Below are positions 1 to 10,191 of a stretch of 64,000 nt of DNA, piece by piece. The position numbers and the translations under genes were made by a program. The notes below the pieces were generated by a model. It saw nothing but the letters and a program-made list of their open reading frames with translations, did not search any database and was not told where the DNA came from. The stretch lies in contig OZ035962.1 in NCBI GenBank assembly GCA_964034945.1, forward strand, positions 14,999,388 through 15,063,387. Direction: 5' to 3'. Each line of letters opens with the position of its first letter. Position 1 is the first letter of the stretch. Source of the DNA: Chrysopilus asiliformis. Its lineage: Eukaryota > Arthropoda > Insecta > Diptera > Rhagionidae.

Positions 1-1530
1 TAAATTACCCCAATGATCACAGTGTTTAAAGGTAACTAATTTGTCTATGGCGTCGCATCGCGTCACGGACACAAATCTAGTAGAAGACGCGAAAAACAAG
101 ATGCAGATGCGCCTTACGTAACGAAAAACAACTTCCTTATGGAAAAGATGAAAAACCCGTAAGAAAATCATTTAAATTTTCCTCTCACTTGCACCAGTTA
201 AACCGGCCGCCACCACTTCAGGCCAAATCTTATGCATTTAACATCGTTTTAAATGCGAATTGCATCCAGACAAGAAGTAGACCACAAACAAAAAACAAAA
301 CAATTCAACCTGAATGCAGGAAAAAAATGCATCCAAGTGGGGTGAAATGGCCCTCAATCAAACGACTCTACTTACGCCATTCACGTATAAATCCAAAAAG
401 AATAATCCAACAGCCATCAAAGAACTCAGCATGAAGATCTTAGACATCTTGCGAAAATTTGCAATCCAAATCGAACACAAAATCTGAAGAACTAAATTCA
501 ACTCGAACTGAATCCGTTTTCCAATCCAAGGAAAAACTCAAACGACACACAAGCACAAGAAAATGGAAAACTCAGGAACGAAAAGTTTTTCGCACAGTAA
601 ATCACCACCGGAACGGGACTGATTTTTTTTTTGTTAACTTCTGTCACAAGGAAAAAACGATCTTCGAGGAGCGTCTTCTGCTGTTGATCAGCCAGTAAAA
701 AGAGGTGCACGATATTTCTTGCAATAATCCCAATATTGAAGTGGCTACGATGTGAACTGGAGCCAAAACGTCTCGAATTGAAACCGACCGAATCACAGAT
801 CGATAGATAAACGTCGTATTTATTAGATATTTTGCTATGCACACGCGATTTATTCAAATTGTGCGACGGGATCGGAAAAGATGCGCTAGAAAAACGTTCG
901 ATTCATTCAAAAATTTGAAAATGCTGTGGAAAACCGTTGATGTTACGTTTGCGATCGCTAACAACTGAATCAAAGTCGGGAAAAAATTCGCGAGTAGTTT
1001 TATTTATACTCGACCCTTATAGCATCTTCTCCTACTACCAAAGTCGAACTCCATGAACTCGGCTAGATTCAGATACAAAATTGGATTCAAACTCAGATTC
1101 TCAGATTTCATGTGGTTCATCTCTATCTGTTTGTATGCTCTTTTCCTATCTCTATGGTGTTTAGTCAGTCAGCCAGCAAGTTGGCCAGGTGAGGATGAGC
1201 AATAAGATCGCTTAGATAGAAAAACGACCTGAGGCTAGTTTTTGGATTTACTCTGGGCTGCGAATTCACGTGTTTTACACCAGAAAAAAATATATGATTT
1301 TTGAAATTTCAATAAGTTTTTATGTGAAATTTATCAAGTGGTTTTTATACTCCTTTTTGGCGATTCCAACTTCTAATTTCACAATTCCAAGCGTAGCAGT
1401 TCTTTCAACTGCACCTTTGGATCAAATCGATGAGACAACTCAAAACGTCAATAGTCTTCACAGCGCTATTATTGAAAATTCAACAAATGCAGCAACTAAA
1501 TGCTTAAAATTCAACAAACTTTGTTGAAAA
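1..1530. other. non-coding, mostly unique sequence
   Basis: I see no coding region here: the open frames are short, share no recognisable domain and lack supporting splice signals. The stretch around 450-1250 is less repetitive and somewhat higher in GC than most of the window, as expected of a promoter or 5' leader of a gene lying to the left. The only specific signal I can point to is the minus-strand TATA-like box listed separately. Confidence 0.4.
1001..1008 (-). promoter_or_regulatory. possible TATA box (minus strand)
   Basis: On the minus strand this reads TATAAATA, a good TATA match. An insect-type initiator match (TCAGTT) lies downstream at 963-968. The spacing, about 42 nt, is longer than the usual 30 nt, and no clear coding exon follows on the minus strand inside the window. 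It could be the promoter of a gene extending past position 1, or chance in AT-rich DNA. Confidence 0.2.
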
Positions 1531-1539
1531 TTAAACATT

Positions 1540-1833
1540 TGAATATCTCGAAAACTCGGGGTTTATTAGTGAATATTTTGAAAGATGTTTGCTTCTCTCC
1601 AAACGAATTTTCTATTTTTTGTACCGGATTGATCCTGGCGAACGATTGAATATTTTAAAATTTTTAATTTTGAGGCTTTCTTTAGAATTTTCCTTTCCTT
1701 TGTTTTAATTGAATTTCAAAATATTCAATCGTCCGCCAGAAGAAATTCGGTACAAATGAATAGAAAATTCGTTTCAAGAGAAGCAAATATTATTCAAAAT
1801 ATTGACCAATAAACCCTAAGTTTCGAGATATTG
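1540..1833. repeat. foldback (imperfect palindrome) MITE-like repeat
   Basis: The left part, starting at GAATATCTCGAAAACT, is the imperfect reverse complement of the right part, ending near AGTTTCGAGATATTG. Both arms carry the same landmarks in order: a GGGTTTATT block, GAATATTTTGAA, GTTTGCTTCTC, ACGAATTTTCTATT and TTGTACCG. The arms are roughly 140 bp with scattered mismatches, so this is an old foldback element. No reading frame is present. Confidence 0.7.
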
Positions 1834-1972
1834 AAATATCACAGTGATCACACCAATTACAAAATTCAACATTTGTTTAATTTTAAATAAAAATGTGACA
1901 CTTAAAAGTTAAATTTTCAACTTAAAAATGTTTAATTTTCAACAAAATTGCAATTTTACACATATTTCGACA

Positions 1973-2307
1973 CTAGCTTGCATACCCGTCGTTGCCGGGT
2001 TAAATTTTTTCAAATTTTTCTTTTTTTCTTTTTGATGGTCTATGTTGGAGCTAAACTTTAGGCCAATCGGCTCGGTAGTTTCCCCGCGAAAGGGTAATAT
2101 AGAGGAGAGCTAAGTTTCGAGATTGCTTTACCCCCTCCCCTTACTCCCCTTACTCCCCCCACCCCTCGCGCTACTTTTCCGTATGCCTATGTTGGAACCA
2201 GAACTACCACAGACACTCATGCCAAATTTCAAATCAATCGCTTCAGCCGTTTTTGCGTGAAAGAGGAACAAACAGACAGACCAACTCATTTTTATATATT
2301 AATATGA
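1973..2307 (-). mobile_element. Helitron-like non-autonomous element
   Basis: Read on the minus strand, the element begins TCATATTAATATATAAAAAT and ends in a short hairpin (ACCCG, 7-nt loop, CGGGT), seven more bases and CTAG. It is preceded by A and followed by T. A TC start, a CTRR end with a 3' hairpin, and insertion between A and T without duplication are the hallmarks of Helitrons. A second copy with the same ends is at 49173-49492, and relatives are at 45895-46313 and 62665-62866. No protein is encoded. Confidence 0.5.
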
Positions 2308-2589
2308 TTACTTCATTTAATGAAGTAATTTTAAACCTGAAGTGAAGTGAATTTACAGTCTAATTGTAAAGGGTTTTGGAGTGTGCAGGCGTAACTAGAG
2401 GATGCATGAGGGTTTTCTAAAAAGTCTTCAAATTTTCGGTATCCTAAAAAAAAGAAATAAAACTTGATCGCAAGACAATTTCACAAGGATTTTAACTTTT
2501 TGAGCCCAAGAAATAGGAAGGGAGAAGAAGATCTAAAACAAAATTTCGTAAGGAAAATCACCCTTTTTACAACAGTAACTTTTAGTAAA

Positions 2590-3185
2590 AATATCAGCGA
2601 TGATCAACACAAAACTTTTCTCTGCAATATTTAGTTTCGGAAAAGTATGTAAAAAATAATGTTTTTTTTCAAATATCTCCAGACCCGTTAAAGATACGTA
2701 GAAACCGTCTATATTCTATAAATTTGGTTATATGCATTTTTTTTTTAAAAGTGCATAGTTTTCAAGAGATTTTCAAAAAATTGGGTTTTTTTTTAATTTT
2801 TTTAGAACTATTAGAGATACAAAAAACCGTTAAAGCAAAAAATGTAGAAAATTGTATATCCTTTAAATTTTGTTATATTCATTTTTTCCCAATAGCGCAT
2901 AGGTTTCGGGAAATTTTTAAAAAACTTTATTTAAAAAAAATGTATGGGAGGTACCCGTTATAGCCACCGTTACTTAAAGTTAAACTACGATTTTTGTCCA
3001 CCTTATTCACAAAAAATTTCAAGTCGCTAGGTCAACGCGTTCTCGAGTTATTTAAGATATGTACAACAGACAGACCGACAGACAGATGCACGGAGATCCT
3101 CATAATTTTGCCTGAAACTGATTTCGTACTGATCAGAAATTTTCTATCCGCCTCCGTTCTCGAGTCGGTATCCATGATATTTCAT
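2590..3185 (+). repeat. dispersed repeat family B, full-looking copy
   Basis: This is a roughly 600-bp repeat found about five times in the window. Order of landmarks: CTCTGCAATATTTAGTTTCGG, ATCTCCAGACCCGTTAAAGA, AAAAATGTAGAAAATT, TGTATGGGAGGTACCCGTTA, AACGCGTTCTCGAGTTATTT, a short GACAGACC run, then CATAATTTTGCCTGAAACTG and CGTACTGATCAGAAATTTTC. Other copies are at 16556-17040 (reversed), 19430-20180 (interrupted), 20430-20780 (reversed) and 33470-34570. I could not assign a class. Confidence 0.7.
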
Positions 3186-3189
3186 TGAA

Positions 3190-4560
3190 CTTTTTTCCAG
3201 TGTATCGCAATCCATTCACAATATTTCTCTCGACTCTGTCAGATGACGAAGAACAGATCCCTCCAGATGATCATCAAAAGTCGCGTGAGATTCATGTTGC
3301 AGAAGATGTTTACTGCCATGGATTAGCGGAGCTGCAAGCAAGTCTGATAATATCTTCCCCTATCCAAAGAATGACCAGAGGGGTTGGGTGTTAAAATGTA
3401 TCTGTTTCTGTTATTTTGTGATTTGTTGGACTCTTGCAATACTCCGGGAAGATTGACAAAGACCGTCTGCCTGCAATCGGTTCTGCATTAATTCACCGAT
3501 TCTCATTGTTTTCTTGTGCTGCGTCTTCTAGCTTCACTTCTACGATATAGCCAGGTAAGTGAGATCAGGTAAGGTGAGGTGGTTTCGATTTTCGCACGTA
3601 AAAGCTTCTCATTTGAAATGAGATGAGGACAAAAAGTCAACCTCATGTCAAATTAATGCGTGAGAATTGACTTTTTACACGGCATTTTCTGTCAGCTAAT
3701 TGCAAGATTTTTGTTTTGATTTCTTGCTGCATGTAGCCAGAAACAAAAAAAAACAGTTTCTTACTGATCTGTAATAAAGAAAAACGCATCTCGCAAGAGA
3801 CACTCGACATTCCTTAAGGATTTCATTGGACCGGTTGACGATTTGTCGGCATAATTCTTTCTTCAGGCTAATAATTCAATTAAAAAACCAACTTGAAAAA
3901 AGGTTTAATGATGAACGTGAAATAATTTCGTCAGAGATGAGACGAAACTCTGACGCCAACGCTTTATGCTTGATGCTGGACTGACCAGACCAGACCAGTA
4001 GTGGTCATTGTTTTTCATCTCGTTAAGATTGTTGCGTTTTATTGATTAATTTGGTGCCGATGTTTGGATTTTGTTTTTGCTCAGTGAATGGAAGACGATT
4101 ATTATGATTATTTTTATTGTTTATGTTGGTGGAGATTCTTTTTTTTTCATCGAATTGGCTCAAGGACTGTTTAAATGGATTTTTTCATACCTCTTGGGCA
4201 AATTTCATTTAAATCGTTTACTACATAAATATAGAAAGCACTTACTCAGTTGGTTAAAATTTTCATTACATTCTTGGAAGATCATCATTAATAACAATAT
4301 CTTTTAATTGATTTATTCAGATGAATTTTGGAGATTAGGAAATATTTTTAAATTCCCAGGGCGATGAAATCAAAAGCTACTACAATGCAGCTTCAATTTC
4401 ACAATTAGAAATTAATTAATTTTTTATAATTAGAAGGAGACAAAATTCTTTAGAAGAAATTTTTTTGTCGCAGCGTATAAAAATGCTAAATTGGAATTTA
4501 CAAGCTTTTTTTTATAACACTTTCTATTAAATTGCTCTGTCGCTATCTAATATTTTCAAA
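3190..4560. other. no recognisable feature
   Basis: Short open frames occur (for example 3185-3394) but none shows a domain, splice structure or similarity to other parts of the window. The sequence is AT-rich and apparently non-coding. Confidence 0.4.
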
Positions 4561-4564
4561 TCAT

Positions 4565-5010
4565 TGGAAGCTTATATTTCCCAAACTATGCCGCCACCTA
4601 GAAAGATGAAATTTTCCCGCAAGGTTCTAGTGACAATACAATATTTTCATTATTTCGGATTTGTAGGGATAACGGAAGGTTCTCTAAAGATAACGTGATT
4701 ATTCCTTTTTTCAAATATTCCAAAAAAAAATTCATCTGGTGGTTTTTGAGGTACCTGAATCTGATTCTGGTATTTAAGAAGTCTGTAAGGATAACCCAAG
4801 GTCCTGTGAGGATATCCTTTTCCTCAAACTTTCCGGAAAAAAGAACTTATCTAGAGTTTTTTGGGGTTGCTGAATACCATTCCGACATTAAGAAGTCTGT
4901 AAGGATAACGGAAGGTTTTCTTAGGATAACACCAATATCCTTTTCCTGAAATTATCCGAAAAAAACTTCACCAGGAAGTTTTTCGGTCGCTGAATCCAAA
5001 ACGTCCATAA
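4565..5010 (+). repeat. dispersed repeat family D (tandem 130-bp units)
   Basis: About three imperfect units follow each other. Each contains GGATAACGGAAGG or a variant, a GATAACGTGATTATCC-like stretch, a run of A after CCGGAA, a TTTTTGGGGTCGCTGAATCC-like stretch and GAAGTCTGTAAGG. The same unit recurs at 10130-10190 and 12580-12760 (flanking the giant palindrome), at 45370-45660 and, diverged, at 49700-49930. The reading frame across it is accidental. Confidence 0.65.
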
Positions 5011-5124
5011 AGATATCTCAAAGGCAAGGATTTGTATTCGAAGACCAAAAAGTATAAAATATAAAAATATATTAAACAAAATTTAAAAAAAGGTTTTATT
5101 AAATAAATACTAAAAAATAATTTT

Positions 5125-5360
5125 TTAATGCATGTCCGTCCGTCCGTCTGTAGGTCCGTCCGTTAACAGCATAATTAAAAAATTTATAAAGGTAAAATGT
5201 GTTTAGAATGGGATTTTAAATAACTTATCCATACATCAAAATCCAATCGGGCCACTCCTTTCCCCTCCTCCTATACAAATGGATTTTTTAAATAAATATT
5301 TTGTCTGTCATCATATAGAGTATTTGACGATTGTCGGTTTTCTTGTAAGTTTTCTTATGT
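5125..5360 (+). repeat. family A fragment with GTCC/GTCT run
   Basis: It contains CATGTCCGTCCGTCCGTCTG, then AAATTTATAAAGGTAAAATG, ATACATCAAAATCCAATCGG, a run of short pyrimidine-rich sequence, ATACAAATGGATTTTTT and the terminal stretch TCATATAGAGTATTTGACGA. The same order recurs at 12960-13140, 15720-16030, 31370-31830 and 58190-58870. Confidence 0.6.
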
Positions 5361-6365
5361 TTCTAATTGAAATTGTAATTGAAATTGTAAATGAAATTAC
5401 AAATTTTAGCTAAAGTACGGATTCCCCATTATAAAATAGTTATGAAATCTGTGTGGGTTGACCGGTGTGTTCATGTTTGTTGATTTTGTTGATACACTCA
5501 ACGTTGAACATTGAGATACTCAACGAAAGCCCAATGTACAGGAGCATAACGTACATCAGGGGGACCTCAGAAAAAATCGCGAAAATATTAAAACAACATA
5601 CAAAAAACACAAAAAAGATCTCTGATTTTTTTTACGCATTTCATTAAAGAACCGATAAGCCCATTTACAAAATCAACAAAAATAAAATAGTTATATTTAG
5701 GTACTATTTTTTTTTTGCTTTTATTTGAAAATTTTCAGACAGATTTGAGATTCTTTGACCCAATGAAAACCTTGTTTGAAGCTTGAATTGTTTCCATGTT
5801 TTGAAGAGCTATTTTTTTTTAATTCGTACACTTCACTCTTTTTGTTTTAGTTTTTGTTTATATCAACTTATTAAATTCATTTTAATCCACCTTCTAATTT
5901 GCATGTGAAAAGCTAAATGACCGCGCAGAAAATGGAGTGTTTGTGGCAAATAGAGCTGAAACGAGGACAAAAGATGCAAAAACGACATAATTATAATTCA
6001 TTTTGTTCTCAACATCACACTCTATCCAGATTTTTTTTGACGTATTGTCAAAATGCAGTCTAAAAATAATTTAATGCAAATTTCATGCAAAATAGAGAAT
6101 TACTTGACTATGACCACATGCGACGCCCTTTCAAATTATTTGCATTTTATTTTCAAAAGCGTATCATATTTTTTGTTGTTTATTCACGCAGGAAGTCAAA
6201 TGGAAGTCGAAATCCAATTTTTAAGCAGTATATCTACACAATAAAATATGTTGAGCTAATTTAGCTTAGTAATTAAATGAATTCTTAAATGTGCAAGATG
6301 ACAAGAAATATGCAAGATTTTGCTAAAGTGATATCAACAATACCCGATATATTAGTATTTAAATA
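5360..6365. other. no recognisable feature
   Basis: AT-rich sequence with homopolymer runs. No coding region, no clear repeat boundary and no RNA gene seen. Confidence 0.35.
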
Positions 6366-6367
6366 AA

Positions 6368-6628
6368 TTCTGTACCCCAGAGGTAAACTGTTGTAACTGC
6401 CAAAACTGCGATTTTGGGGTTATTGTTGTAACTACATTGTGGGGACGTATATAGTATATCAACTAATATTTTGTTTAAACAATGTCCTAAAATAAAATAA
6501 ACTACAAAAGTTTCAAATAATTACCGAAAATCATACACAATAAAAAGTTTGCAATTCCGAACTAAAAATGGCTCTCCTGTAAAATTTGCAAAATGTCAGT
6601 TACGACAGTTTACCTCTGGGGTACAGAA
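6368..6628. mobile_element. MITE with 32-bp terminal inverted repeats
   Basis: The left end, TTCTGTACCCCAGAGGTAAA, is matched in reverse complement by the right end, TTTACCTCTGGGGTACAGAA. The match continues inward about 12 bp (CTGTTGTAACTG against CAGTTACGACAG). The element is about 260 bp and non-coding. The target-site duplication is ambiguous because the flanks are AT-rich (AATT on both sides). Confidence 0.75.
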
Positions 6629-6629
6629 T

Positions 6630-9600
6630 TATGGATTCATAAAAAAAAAACTTAATAAAAGAGTTTAGAATTTTAGTAAAATTTGTAACTCAGATTTTTT
6701 TAATGAATTTCTCATAAAATTTAATGTTTTCATTTTATTATTAATTTGAATATTTCAGGCTTCATATCAAAAGTATTAAAATAGTTTTTATCGGAAATAA
6801 AAATTATTATCTAAAAAGTTGTTATAATCTTTTATTTTGGTAGCAAACCTTTAATTTTGAAATGATTCAGAAAGTTGTATAAATTTTGGTATTCAGAAGG
6901 TATTCCGAAAGTTGTAAAAATCATATTCTAAACATTTCTTTCAAACAATGTATTTTGATCCGATTCGCTGTTTTCGAGATATTTGTAAAAAAATCGGTTT
7001 GTAGGGGAGGGTAGGGGAGTGGTCCGATTATAACGATTTTTAGACTTGTTGTTTGTTTTCAGATCTAACACAATTGTGCAAAATTCGAAGCTCGGGCGGC
7101 TCAAATGTGTGCCGGTTAGTTAAATCAAAGTACCGGTCAAAAACCGTTATTGTCAATGTTGAGGAAAACGCCAGAACAGGTCGATTTCGTTTTTTAAAAA
7201 CATACATACATACTAAGTTTTATGAAAATCGGCTGGTAAATAGAGGCAAGAGAGCCGAAAATATAAGATGTAGGAAAGGGTTCAACTCCTTAGGGGGATC
7301 AAAAATGTAAATCTTTTGGACAGTTATTTTCTCTTGCTAAAATAAACGTTCCTGTCAAATTTCATAGAAATCGGCCAAGTAGTTTCGGAAAAATTGATGA
7401 AAACCTAAAAATTGCATAATTTAGAGGGCACCAGATACTTGCTCTGCTGGAAAATTTGGTATTTTGGACTTAGCACAATTTCACTTACCCTTTCAGACCT
7501 GAATTATTTTTTTAAAAAATTTGGTTGTGATAAAATTTGTGTTGATAAAGTGGGTAAATAAGAGTAAGAAAATATTGAAAAAAAAAAATCCAAGATCTAT
7601 TACTGTTTTCGATAGCTTGTAATGTGTACAAACGTTCGCAACCGGTCTCAAATACGAAATAATCTTATGAAATTGTTATATTTGGGAAAAACTTTAATGT
7701 GTACAAATGTAACCACCGGGTCTGAAAGAGTTAAGCCGAAGACATAAAAAAATACATATCCCTTATTTTTCGCACCTCTACAGCATTTCTGAGTTTAATC
7801 AAAATCGGAGGCGAATACCTCGGGACCTTTCCCTTTCAGTCAAGGAGATCGCAGAAGATGAAAGATAAGTGAAACTTGGATTAAAATTTCAGTTTAGAGT
7901 GGCCAATTTGGTTGAGTAGACAGTGAACGGACAGATAAATACATCGCGAAAATAAAATACTCGATGCCAATTAGATTTTATATACTCGTATGTACGCAAA
8001 ATCTACAATAAGTAGGTACTTGTATTCTTTAACTTCAGTAATACCAGCAATAGTAACCTTCCTTGACTGTCAATTTACGATCTCTGCATGAAAATTTCAA
8101 TTTTCCACTTTTCCGGTACGTTTTTGTGGAAGGTAAGAGAATGTCGCTGTAAAATTTGAATGTCACAAATCTTAACCCAAAACATTGTTTAATTAAAAGA
8201 ATCTGTTCTAGTCACTCATAACTTGAATATTCGACCATGTCCACTACGTAGGAAATCTTCCTATTATGCTCGCGGCCCGAATCGAATTCTAAGCGAAACT
8301 ATTTTTATCTGAAGATCACTTGAGAATTTATCTCCAATTGACGAAAAACAATTAATCAAAGTGACCAAAATGTAGTTATTTGGATTCGTTTCCAGAACTA
8401 ACTACTCGTTCTCGGAATAACAATTTCCTGTACGTGAGTACTTGCTACAAATCAGCTTAGCATCGTTGATCAATTGGCCAAAAATAGAAGAATTGTATAA
8501 AGATCGCATCACATCATTTCGTGTCTCTTGAGAATCTTCCGGATCTCGAATTAGATTCATTGAATATTTATGGTGTGAACTAGATTTACCTTCAATTCCC
8601 CAAGAATAACAATTTCCAATAAAATAAACGGAGGTCAGCTAAATACACACGTTTTCATCGTGGCGGACCTTCAGCGGTCCATTTAGCATTTAGCATTTAG
8701 CAGAGCTATCCAATGGGATGTCAAATGGTACATTTCGTTACTGTTAAAATACTAGCGATATAACAACGCCCCCTCATCATCTTCATCTGCTGGCAATCTA
8801 AAAATTTGTAATTACAGTAGAATCAGCAACTTTAAAGCAAACGATCGTCAGTAATGGAGATCATCACTAGTAGCGCGCAACAATACGTTGTATCACTATA
8901 TTTAAGAGGAGAAGGCAAACAGTACCATCATCATTGTCGTCATTATCATTAAAGCCATAGTCCAAGTACCTCAAGGTTATGTTCTCAAAGAGAAGTTCTG
9001 CATGCTCGGATTTCAGTGCCAGCTGCTGCCAGTTTTAAGCCTACAAAAGGTTCAAACGTGATTTTTTTCTCTATTTTTTTTAACACAAGTGATGTGTTGT
9101 TATGTGCTCACACGCGAAAATGATTGCATCTTCTATTCACGTTGACGATCACCAAAGTTTTACACCTCCGCAATCACCTGGACGAAAACTGCTGGCATCT
9201 TAAACCGAATGGGGGGAGGGGGGATCGCAAACAATGCTTTGGTGAAGACAATTGCACATCACTAGTATGCGATCTAGCGAAGATCGAATGGAAATGGGCT
9301 ACACGTAATTCGTCGGACCATGGTTTCTATCCACTGTAGAACTTGGTCAGCTTCGCCGATTTAATGCTCAAGATCTAAAAGTGTTTTTTTCGTATTGTTA
9401 CTACTGTTTTTTTATGTTTGCATGGTTTTTTTAGGTTTTCAACTCACTGGCATTTGTTTTTTCTCGATTTTTCGGAAAATTGCTCTCAAATTGACCGGTG
9501 CGGCGGTCATCTTCATCTCCTGCCCAATTTATTCGGCTACTGTTCAGTTGGCCCTGATATAATCGCAGATGGATGATGGTCAGTTCGATTGTGTAATGTC

Positions 9601-9905
9601 CGACCGATTAGTGCTATTATTGAGCTCTACTTACACCTGAGGGCTATCTCTAGTAATAACACTATGAGTTCACTGGATCTGGGTTGCCACCTGTTAGAGC
9701 AATTAATCTGCAAAAAATGACCCCTTATTAGTTTTTTTTTTATAAATCTCCGTTTTTCTTCAAAGAATTTGTGACTATAGAGCACTATCATCGAACAATT
9801 TATTAAATTACAACGGGCGTAAAATTTAAAAAAAATTGCTTGTAAATTTTCCGGTAAATTCACATGAATTTTTTATTTTGTGATTTTTTAATGATTTTTG
9901 ATCAT
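6630..9905. other. no gene recognised; decayed repeats then unique sequence
   Basis: The first part, to about 8000, contains pieces resembling the dispersed families (for example GTAGGGGAGGGTAGGGGAGTGG near 7000) and decayed sequence with no open frame of interest. From about 8000 to 9900 the sequence looks unique and could be intergenic or intronic. The frame at 9124-9339 shows no domain. A short direct triplication, ATTTAGC, lies near 8682-8702. Confidence 0.35.
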
Positions 9906-9909
9906 TATA

Positions 9910-10009
9910 CAGTAGAATCCCGATAATTCGTATTTCAAGGGACCAGCAAATTCATACGAATTAACGGGATATACGAATTATCGGGGTACGAATTATCGGG
10001 ATTCTACTG
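9910..10009. mobile_element. pogo-like MITE, 100 bp, TA target site
   Basis: The element starts CAGTAGAATCCCGATAATTC and ends with its reverse complement, GAATTATCGGGATTCTACTG. It is flanked by TA on both sides (9908-9909 and 10010-10011). CAGT ends, TA duplication and almost complete palindromy are typical of tiny pogo/Tigger-derived MITEs. Nothing is encoded. Confidence 0.85.
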
Positions 10010-10191
10010 TATTATAAAGAACTATTATAATTAGGATGACTAGGCGTCCCAGAAACTAAAATTTTGTCCCGGATTTTTAATAATTTTCACTCATCCGATT
10101 GACTTGAAATTACAATACAATATTTTCACTACTTCGTTCTTGCTAGAATAAGGAAAGGTCCTGTAAAGATAGCCTGATTATCCTTTTGCTC

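Noticed and set aside
3185..3394. Acidic 69-codon frame (SDDEEQIPPDDHQKSREIH...)
   Set aside because: It looked exon-like, but a second frame over the same bases is equally open, it begins inside a repeat end, and no splice partner is visible.
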